A stretch of 64,000 nucleotides of DNA from Limanda limanda (lineage: Eukaryota > Chordata > Actinopteri > Pleuronectiformes > Pleuronectidae). The stretch spans positions 14,468,005-14,532,004 of the forward strand of contig NC_083648.1 of NCBI RefSeq assembly GCF_963576545.1, read 5' to 3'. Each line of letters starts with the position of its first letter. The first letter of the stretch is position 1. Below the pieces are notes generated by a model. The model saw only the letters and a program-made list of their open reading frames with translations. It had not been told where the DNA came from and searched no databases. Of this stretch, positions 57,502 to 64,000 are shown piece after piece. The position numbers and the translations under genes were made by a program.

Positions 57502-58530
57502 CTGAGGATGATAAACAGAGAGACAGTTACATGTTATTAAACTGTAAGCACAGAAGCTGCTCTACACAATCAAAAACAACTTTGATGCTGTAAGTAGAGC
57601 ACATTCCTCCGCGATGACCCAAAAGTCGAGGAATGAAATATCCCAACAACGTCTTTGGAGGACATTTATTCCAATTCTTGAAAAACTGATGAGATTTTGG
57701 TGGTCAAAGAAAAAGGTCATGGTGGCCTCACCAAACCTGTTGTTGGCCTCTTGAGTCTGATATCTCACACCAGCTCTGGGGAATTTATTTCACTTTTGAA
57801 CAGTTGTCACTTGGATTCAAAGATAAACTGATTGTATATTCAATGGTCAAAGGTCACAGTGACCTTATATGAGTCTGGAAATCCGGTATCTGCCCCTCAT
57901 CCAGATCCGTACCAGAATTGAAAAGTTTCTTCTTGGACTAATTCCGCATTTTTCCACCAAGTTTCATGGAAATCGGTTATGTTGGTTTTGTGTTATCGTG
58001 CTTGTTAACAAACAAACCAACAAACAATCAAACGGACAGTTCATTATTTACAAAGTGAACACAAATAAGTCTGGTAAGTTTACCTGTAGCAGGATTGTAT
58101 GAGCCTGTGTTTGCGAAGACGTTCCTGTAGGTCAGTGTGATCTCATTGTTGTAAGGTCCAATAGTTCCAACATTGCCAAGGGCTGCTCCAAATGCCACCT
58201 TGTTACCTTGAGAGGGAAAATTAAACAGAGCTATAACAACATTTTATGACACATAGTTTCATTCAGAAGAAGAACCTACTGAACGCTCTAACCTTGGAGC
58301 TGCCTCCTCAGATCCTCTACCGCTTTCTCAGTGAATCTCTGCTTGTCCTCCAATTCTTTCAAAGCTCTAAGAAAATATTCATTCAAATTCTGGTCCACGC
58401 AGTGAAAAGCAGACTCGATGCTGGCTCTCTGGGTGCCGTTGGTGTCTTCTGCCTGTTGATCCAGATGCAGGACCTCAGCCACACATAAGGTGAAGAGGGA
58501 AAAACCCAACACAACCATCAAGATCTTCAT
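57221..58530 (-). CDS. secreted C1q-domain protein (C1q-like), whole coding span, 3 exons
   Basis: Joining 58530-58293, 58206-58084 and 57501-57221 on the minus strand gives 213 residues. A signal peptide ([18 protein letters not shown], cleavage likely before E19) is followed by a short N-terminal region with one N-glycosylation sequon (NGT, 31-33) and an amphipathic helix (about 38-78) that may trimerise. The C1q domain covers about 81-213. Characteristic C1q strands are present: [28 protein letters not shown], and the terminal GHLLFPF. There is no collagen repeat, as in the many teleost 'C1q-like' proteins that form trimeric globular lectin-like or TNF-like heads. Junction phases match (phase 1 at both). 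A TATA-like TATTTAA lies at 58583-58577. The exact orthologue is unclear, and C1q genes form large tandem families in fish. Confidence 0.9.
57600..58070. repeat. dispersed repeat filling intron 2 of the C1q-like gene
   Basis: The stretch contains GGTCAAAGGTCACAGTGACC and TTTCATGGAAATCGGTTATG, followed by a tail of AACAAACAAACCAACAAACA. I recognise both as cores of widespread teleost nonautonomous repeats. It accounts for most of the 582-bp intron 2. Confidence 0.65.
58084..58206 (-). CDS. C1q-like gene exon 2 (start of C1q domain)
   Basis: 123 nt follow the acceptor TTTTCCCTCTCAAG and end at donor ACAG|GTAAAC. They read [20 protein letters not shown] and then [20 protein letters not shown]. 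They match the first C1q beta strands and are in frame with exons 1 and 3. Too short to stand out as an open frame. Confidence 0.88.
58293..58530 (-). CDS. C1q-like gene exon 1 (signal peptide and coiled coil)
   Basis: The ATG at 58530 opens the signal peptide. An in-frame upstream extension exists with an ATG at 58797, but it precedes the TATA-like box and carries no signal sequence, so the MKILMVV start is preferred. The exon ends CAAG|GTTAGA in phase 1. The intron that follows is only 86 bp. Confidence 0.9.
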
Positions 58531-58576
58531 CTTTGGATTATTTCTGTTTGTCTGCATCAGCTCTTGCCCCGATGCC

Positions 58577-58583
58577 TTAAATA
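58577..58583 (-). promoter_or_regulatory. TATA-like box of the C1q-like gene
   Basis: TATTTAA on the minus strand, 47 bp upstream of the start codon, gives an expected transcription start near 58550. Confidence 0.5.
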
Positions 58584-59042
58584 CCACGCAGAGAAGGATG
58601 TACCAGTGTGTTTTTCCAGAAAGGTGGTTTTGTCTGCATGAGATACGATAAGAAGGAATGTGATAAGAATCTTGCCAAATGTGTATTTTATGGGGGGGGC
58701 AGGGTGAGAGAGATGTGCTCAGTGCATGATGGGAGTTCAACCAGCAGTCTAGGTCAAGAGCAGCATAACTAAGGGATTGTTCAGGCCTCACAGTCACACA
58801 GCTGGTTTGATTTGATTTTTTTATATGAAAGTATATATTTGCAGTATGATCCTGTTTTAAAGATGGTGCATGAAGATGAACTAATGCAATATATGTTTGG
58901 ATAATTTGTAAATAGCAAGAATTTAAAAAAGATTGCTAACCTTGTCTTTCAACATTATTCAACTATAACTACTATATGTTAAGATATTTTCTTTTGGACA
59001 TTGATCTTTAAGCTTTTAGAATTTATTTTTTTCACATCACAT

Positions 59043-59120
59043 TACATTACATTCCATTTAGCTGATGCTTTTATCCAAAGCGACTTACAATAGTTGCATT
59101 CATCCCCGAGGGTAAAAACC
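59043..59120. repeat. dispersed fish repeat ('TTTATCCAAAGCGACTTACA')
   Basis: CATTTAGCTGATGCTTTTAT followed by CCAAAGCGACTTACAATAGT is a sequence I know as one of the commonest dispersed elements of fish genomes. Its limits are uncertain. Confidence 0.7.
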
Positions 59121-59299
59121 CAGAACAACTTTATCGTAGCTCTCCGATAAGGTAGATCATTCAAAACAAACAAAGCTAACTCTGAATGTGACCAATACCA
59201 TGTCATTATGAGTGAGTGACGGTAAATACACATGATTGACCTCTGTGTTTTTCAACCATGATGGTCGGATTCTTATATCATTGCATCATACTGCAGTCA

Positions 59300-59450
59300 G
59301 ATTGTCTTCAAGAGTGGATCAGTCACTTTGGTCTTAAGGGACGACTGATGTAAAGACCTCACATATCTAGGAAACTGAAATAGATTGAATGCTCTGCGTC
59401 TACCTCTCACACTGCTCACTGAGTGGGAGGACGGAGCAGACACACTGAAG
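59300..59450. repeat. far 5' flank of the C1q-like gene, duplicated at 61945-62092
   Basis: Shared blocks include TCACATATC, GGAAACTGAAATAG (GGGACTGAAATAG in the other copy), ATGCTCTGC and CTGAGTGGGAGGAC, in the same order and orientation. This shows that the C1q locus was tandemly duplicated. Confidence 0.8.
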
Positions 59451-59737
59451 TGCTCACAGCTCCCCCACACGTACCCAACATCCTACCTGCATTTTCAGCC
59501 TGAGCAGTCATGCACTCAGTCCGGCCTGTGTGTGTGCACACAGCCACTTCTGTGGTAATGGCTGTTTGTGAAATATAATGTTCAGTTTTAGCTTCAGATT
59601 CTTGCAGAAGTAAAGGATCATTTTTTCATAGGCTGCTTTATCATCTACAGCCATAAGAGGGCAGACTGGGGCAACTGGGTAGGAGAGAAGAGGGTATTGT
59701 GTCTTATTGATACCAATATGTTTACATTTAAGGAAAT

Positions 59738-59890
59738 GGATAGATTGATTGAGAGATACATGGATAGATTCTTTATTGATCCCAAATTGGTAAAAAAAAT
59801 GAGTGTTACAGGATACTGCACATAGAGCAAAATAGCAATAAAACCCATATGAAGAATTAAAATAACTCAAAATAGAATTGTCCATGATGG
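59738..59890 (+). repeat. dispersed repeat with a GATA-like start and TTTATTGATCCC core
   Basis: GATAGATTGATTGAGAGATA leads into GATTCTTTATTGATCCCAAA and then an A-rich region with GTGTTACAGGATACTGCACA. This resembles the 3' tail of a fish LINE, deposited at a GATA-type microsatellite. A very short fragment; no reverse transcriptase is present. Confidence 0.55.
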
Positions 59891-60373
59891 ATAACAGTTT
59901 GTTCAGTGGTGATAGCACAGGACATAACATTATAGTGTGTAACTCAAAGATTCACTTTAAAATGATGTTTTACAGAAGAGTCTTATTATCCAGTTTGAAA
60001 ATTTTTTTGTAGAGATATTGACAGTTAACCCTGTTAGTTTGATAAACCATCCTCCCTCCTTTAAAACTGACCTGCTGTGTTTTCTCCAGTGGACGTCCAA
60101 TGAGATGTGCTGTTGCATTACCTCTCAGCAGGGAAGCAAATGGAGTCGGAGCTCTTCCCTCTTATTTCCCTGTACCCCCGCGGATGCTCTGCGCTAATTT
60201 AAATCTGCTCTGAGCTGTCAGTCGTCTCCCCTGGTTCTCCTCCCAATGTGATGACCTGGCCATGAAGGTTTCACAGTGTATATTACGGTAATGGTATTAA
60301 GATTATTTTCTGAACTTAAAAGCGAGTACTTATTGTCACAAAGATGGTATGTAGTGTAACGGCGAAAGCTATG

Positions 60374-60378
<5 letters not shown>

Positions 60379-60441
<63 letters not shown>
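60379..60441. repeat. (CA)n microsatellite
   Basis: A CA run with one interruption by AAAC. It borders a piece of duplicated C1q 5' flank. Confidence 0.97.
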
Positions 60442-60444
<3 letters not shown>

Positions 60445-60449
60445 AAGAA

Positions 60450-60490
60450 GGAACAACAAGTGTTTTTTTCCAGGAAGGTTGTCTACTCTT
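60450..60490 (-). pseudogene. fragment of C1q-like 5' flank (second decayed copy)
   Basis: The plus-strand string AAGTGTTTTTTTCCAGGAAG matches 60700-60722 and, more loosely, the flank of the intact gene at 58603-58630. No coding sequence survives next to it. Confidence 0.6.
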
Positions 60491-60619
60491 TAGTTTGTGA
60501 CAAAATGACAGCATCGGGATGACTGCGACCATCACCATATATTACTGCATTATAATTGACATTATTATTAATAAAACCAATATCAACCATTTCCCTCCCA
60601 AACATCTGACATTTTCAAA

Positions 60620-60856
60620 GGCAATGACCTCAGCCACACACAAGGCGAAGAGCGATAAACCCGACACAACCATCACGATCTTCAGCAAAGAAGGAAGAAC
60701 AAGTGTTTTTTTCCAGGAAGGTTGTTTTGTCTGTATGTGATACGATAAGAAGGAATATGATACAGGTAAGACATATTTGCTCAGTGGATGATGAGCGTTT
60801 TTTCCCCTGCTTTCTAGGCCAAGAGCAGCATAACTAAGAGATTGTTCTAAGGACAA

Positions 60857-60870
<14 letters not shown>
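60620..60870 (-). pseudogene. decayed C1q-like copy: signal-peptide exon and promoter flank
   Basis: On the minus strand 60685-60624 reads KIVMVVSGLSLFALCVAEV, aligning with [19 protein letters not shown] of the intact gene. The position of the initiator ATG is CTG, and similarity stops right after the signal peptide (near 60620), so neither coiled coil nor C1q domain follows. Upstream flank to about 60850 also matches the intact gene's flank (for example GATACGATAAGAAGGAAT). It is a broken duplicate; no C1q-domain exon is found to its left before the intact gene. Confidence 0.8.

Positions 60871-60897
<27 letters not shown>
60861..60897. repeat. (CA)n microsatellite
   Basis: A pure CA run of about 36 bp immediately upstream of the decayed C1q copy. 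Confidence 0.97.
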
Positions 60898-60899
<2 letters not shown>

Positions 60900-60949
60900 T
60901 TCCCCACTGTGGCCTCAGATGCTCTTATACTGTAGTTTCACTTGACCAC

Positions 60950-61440
60950 AGTTCTTTGAAATGTTGGAAGAGACACACAGCTCCTCTCTACCATGTCCCA
61001 ATATATATTTTGCATCTTCACAGAACATGACCTCTCTCCTGACGTGCTTCGTGAGCTTTTCTTCTTTCCTACCTGAGAAATGCATTACACATTTTAGGAA
61101 ATAATATCAAAGAATGAGGCATTTGACAACAACAACAACAATAATGATAATAATAAGAGTACACATTTAGACACGTTAATGCAAGACAATTGGGAAAAAT
61201 AAAGCAACAAAACAAACAAAAGTTCCAAGTTAAAATACATTTTTATAAAAATGCATTTATAAAGAGGGTAGTGAGGTGTCTTTTTCTGATCCCCAGTGAA
61301 TAGCCTACCTCCCTCTGTCTCTAGACTTGCCCTGGAAACTGAGACTTACAGCATAGTTTTTGCGGCTGGTTATCTATGAGCTGTTTGGACAGACACACAG
61401 AAACGGTCATATCTGAGGAGATCGTCTAATTTCCTCCAAA
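60950..61440. repeat. duplicated 3' flank of the C1q-like locus
   Basis: TCTATGAGCTGTTTGGACAG with GTCTAATTTCC (61373-61434) matches TCTATGAGCTGCTTGGGCAG with GTCTAATTTC (56705-56763). An acatgacct...ttttctt block (about 61023-61062) resembles 56488-56526. No C1q exon remains between this and the flank at 61945. Confidence 0.6.
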
Positions 61441-61615
61441 GCGCCCACTGCTTTTACACCTTTTTAAAATAAGCTCTACATTTGCTTTAACACCTCATCA
61501 AATGACATTTTGTCATTGCGCTGTACACACAAACCTGCTTTGCATTTATTGTCAAAACGAGTCTACAACACCTTAAGTCACAAATGACTCTCAGCGAGAA
61601 TGGGTTTACCCTTTA

Positions 61616-61712
61616 GATTGTGACAAAATGACAGCACTTATTACTGCATTCTAATTTACATTATTATTATTAAAACCAATATCAACCATTTCCCTCCCAA
61701 ACATCTGACATA
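61616..61712. repeat. direct repeat of 60498-60612
   Basis: TGACAAAATGACAGCA, then TATTACTGCATT, then AACCAATATCAACCATTTCC and CTCCCAAACATCTGACAT occur in both copies, with about 30 bp extra in the left copy. This is a local duplication about 1.1 kb apart, more similar than the other C1q-flank repeats and so probably younger. Confidence 0.85.
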
Positions 61713-61944
61713 TACAAAAGGAAATGTTCAACAGCTTCATCTTCATCTCAGTAATCAATCGGGCACTCAAAACAATAAGCAAAATGAGAGAGTGCAAGGA
61801 AGCCCACACAGATCAATGTTCCCTGTAAACCAAATATAAATTGCAACGACACTAATCTGAGAGAGCAAGTGGAGGCGTTTGATCGACCACAGTGTTGTTC
61901 CACTGTGAAGGTCTGATTTTTTTTCTACAGTGTTTTGCCTGCAG

Positions 61945-62092
61945 GAGTCAGATTGTGTACAACGTGGATGAGTCACTGTGGTCTTGGAGGGATGAGTGAA
62001 GAAAAGGGGCTTCACATATCCAGGGACTGAAATAGAATAAATGCTCTGCCTCTCACACTGCACGCTGAGTGGGAGGACACAACAGACAAACC
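61945..62092. repeat. duplicate of the C1q-like far 5' flank
   Basis: Partner of 59300-59450, with the shared words TCACATATC, CTGAAATAGA, ATGCTCTGC, CTCACACTGC and CTGAGTGGGAGGAC. Confidence 0.8.
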
Positions 62093-63290
62093 ATATTCAT
62101 CCAACGGTTTACAGTATCTCCATCTTCAGCCTCCGCAACCCCACACAGTCAGGCCTGAGTGATGGATGTGTCGTGTTAGTTGGTGACCAGGGGACCTCAT
62201 GGGGACCCAAGCCAGGTCCCAATGTGGCAAAACATCATTTCTGAGGTCCTGGTTAAGTTTAAAGATCAGATATGAATTGTGGTTAGGTTAAGGGTAGGCT
62301 CTCCACGGTGAATTAAAGTCCTAATAAGGATAGCTTTGCCAACCTTTGTGTGTGTGTGGGAGAAACCTGCATGTTCCTGCATTTACAAATGTAACTTTAC
62401 ATTTACTGTAGCCTCTCGCTCCACAAGAGGGCAGCCTGCTACAACTAACCAAGAAAGAAATGGCTTTCCATATGACTTCATATGCAGGATGTAGTATTAC
62501 TTTTACACATGTACAGGTTTTGGATGAATGAAAAACAATTTTGAAACTTTTACCCTTATGGATAAACTGTCACTCTTGTATCATGCAAAGAAAAGATATA
62601 ACTTGTCCTGCAGTCACAGTGGAAAGATGATAGCAGACAAATGAATTAAGGTAGTTTATAATGATTAAAGTATGTTTTTGTAATGTTTCAGAACAGGTTG
62701 CAAATAGTGATTATGACTATTGAGGATGATTACTGTTAATTGTCAAATACAGCATGATGCAGGGTTACATGATGAGGAGGAATCAATTTAAAGCTTCAGT
62801 GTGTAGAATTTAGTGACATCTAGTGGTGAAGTTGCATGTTGCAGCTGGACACCCCTTCCAAACATGAAAGAGAACCTGTGGCAGCCTTCCTTTGTCGTTA
62901 AAGCCAGTAGAACTGTGTTGATACTAGAAAAAGGTCAAAAAGATGTATTTCACCTGCCAACATCACACCGTCACAAGTTGTTTTACTTTTGTAGAATCTC
63001 AAAAAGAGGTGCTAATCATATAAAGTAAATTAAGATTGATGGCATGTCACGGACTTGATGTCCCACCAAAAACAAGTCAGTCTCAGCTGTCAATCATGAT
63101 GTTTTAACCCAAACTTATAACAGAAAATGACTAAAACCAAACAAACAATGTAAACATAAAATCCACATTCACTACTGGCTCTTGAAGCCAATTCATATTA
63201 AATTATTTTCTCATATGTAAACGGATTCTATGTAAACATGTTTTTCACATTTCTGTTTCAGTTTAATTTAATCACTTTGCCTTCTAGTCA
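62093..63290. other. intergenic stretch with a dispersed repeat
   Basis: Apart from the element at 62795-62905 (second copy of the one at 48785) and a possible old repeat around 63075-63130 (CTCAGCTGTCAATCATGATG), I see nothing recognisable. Confidence 0.55.
62795..62905 (+). repeat. second copy of the 'TAGTGACATCTAGTGG' element
   Basis: TTCAGTGTGTAGAATTTAGT through CATCTAGTGGTGAAGTTGCA to AGAGAACCTGTGGCAGCCTT matches 48785-48890, with a 14-bp gap relative to that copy. Confidence 0.75.
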
Positions 63291-63329
63291 TTTAACCCGA
63301 CTAGATGGATTTGCCTGCAACAGATGCAT

Positions 63330-63490
63330 CAATAAGATATTTCTGACGAGCAGACATAAATATCCCTCCGGCTTTGATCGGCTCGCCTCGGGGACAAGCC
63401 GGGCTTCTCTCGCTCGAGCCGCCAGCAGCTCAAACAAAAGCCGCCTTTGTCTTTTATTTTGTCAATCATCTAAGAATAAAGTTAACATCA
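63330..63490. promoter_or_regulatory. candidate conserved noncoding element
   Basis: A GC-rich, non-repetitive island lies in AT-rich sequence. It contains ATCCCTCCGGCTTTGATCGG and then a pair of opposed SOX-type motifs (AACAAAAG and CTTTGT) at 63433-63452, followed by GTCAATCATC. No exon signals are convincing. An enhancer role is inference from composition. Confidence 0.25.
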
Positions 63491-63786
63491 CAGGTATGAC
63501 AAACACACACGCAGAGATGTTTCTGGCCGCCTTGCTTTCATCCGCTCTGATACTGTTGGCGTGATCTTTTTATTTGTGTGCCTCTGTGTTTTTCCGGCTG
63601 CCTTGGCTCAGTCTATTTTGTCTGACATCTCTATGGAAATAGTGTCATTACTCTAAATCACTCTGTCGGCCCTGCAGGCATGACAAAAACTCTCTAGCAA
63701 ACCAACACGAATATCCTCTGCATGGCCGACATTGCATTGCTCTTACATGGAGAAGATATTAGGGCCGGACTATCTTCGCAGGATGA

Positions 63787-64000
63787 CTAAATATATTGGA
63801 GGAGATCTGCCAACAACAGAGAGGGTACCCTCGGCCTGTGGGAGACGAGGCCGATCCAAGCATGTATCTCAAGGCAGCCTGTACTGAGGTGTCTGTGCCC
63901 AGGCAGAGAGGGGGGCCGAGGCTGGAGCGCTGCCCCAGTACCATCCAGCAGAGGCAGGGGGCAGGAACCCGGGGGAACCCCTCCAGCCCCACCAGCTGCC
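63787..64000 (+). CDS. unidentified open frame running off the right edge (partial)
   Basis: After a TGA at 63784-63786 one plus-strand frame is open for 71 codons to the window end, with mostly G or C at third positions. It includes LEEICQQQRGYPRPVGDEAD and, from an in-frame ATG at 63862, MYLKAACTEVSVPRQRGGPR, then a Ser/Pro/Gly-rich end. The sequence becomes GC-rich exactly here. It could be the first coding exon, or an internal exon, of a gene lying mainly beyond 64000. I do not recognise the family. The antisense strand is also open for 77 codons, as often happens in GC-rich DNA, so this may be chance. Confidence 0.35.

Noticed and set aside
58531..58797. 89-codon N-terminal extension of the C1q-like protein
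   Set aside because: It lies upstream of the TATA-like box and lacks a signal peptide, and the MKILMVV start gives a standard secreted C1q protein.

Overview
This window is vertebrate nuclear DNA, almost certainly from a ray-finned fish and probably a percomorph. The evidence is spliced vertebrate genes with GT-AG introns, very abundant CA/GT, CT and CTAT microsatellites, repeat types I recognise as typical of teleosts (a tRNA-headed SINE with a 'GATCCCCGGCTCCT' segment, a 'TAGTGACATCTAGTGG' element, and a 'TTTATCCAAAGCGACTTACA' element), and a teleost-style secreted C1q-domain gene. Nothing bacterial or phage-like is present. Most of the window is intron or intergenic sequence, and nearly all short open frames in it are chance or microsatellite translations.

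Layout. (1) 1-1260: the 5' end of cul3 on the minus strand (coding exon 1 at 841-900, part of intron 1 to its left). It has a GC-rich promoter carrying TCTCGCGA and a possible divergent plus-strand transcript. (2) About 2.7 kb: one coiled-coil coding exon on the minus strand, possibly ccdc195-like. (3) 3-14.5 kb: no recognisable gene, only candidate unassigned exons. (4) 14.5-48.5 kb: mbnl1 on the plus strand. It has candidate 5' noncoding exons at 14.6-16.3 kb, a translation-start exon at 22504-23545, a 13.8-kb intron, and then exons at 37.3-44.9 kb that encode four CCCH zinc fingers and a regulated C-terminal region. A 3'UTR of about 3.6 kb follows. (5) 49.7-53.5 kb: rap2b, a single-exon Ras-family GTPase gene, plus strand. 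(6) 57.2-58.6 kb: a three-exon secreted C1q-domain gene, minus strand, flanked up to 62.1 kb by degenerate duplicate pieces of the same locus. (7) 63.3-64 kb: a non-repetitive GC-rich block and an open, coding-like frame running off the right edge.

How the parts fit. MBNL1 binds YGCY RNA motifs and controls alternative splicing, including that of its own pre-mRNA. The window holds the complete cis-apparatus for this. There is a 54-nt cassette exon encoding part of a nuclear-localisation signal, preceded by a 179-nt stretch with no AG dinucleotide and packed with YGCY motifs. A 36-nt cassette exon and the terminal exon encoding IPIISADHLSSHKYLTQM follow. rap2b lies directly downstream, matching the vertebrate linkage MBNL1-RAP2B (also MBNL2-RAP2A and MBNL3-RAP2C), but human P2RY1, which lies between the two, is not here. 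No wholly new multi-gene system was found. The most promising unexplained items are a 45-nt in-frame cassette exon and a possible alternative last exon in mbnl1, a coding-looking exon upstream of mbnl1 (15679-15790), the decayed C1q array, and the open frame at the right edge.
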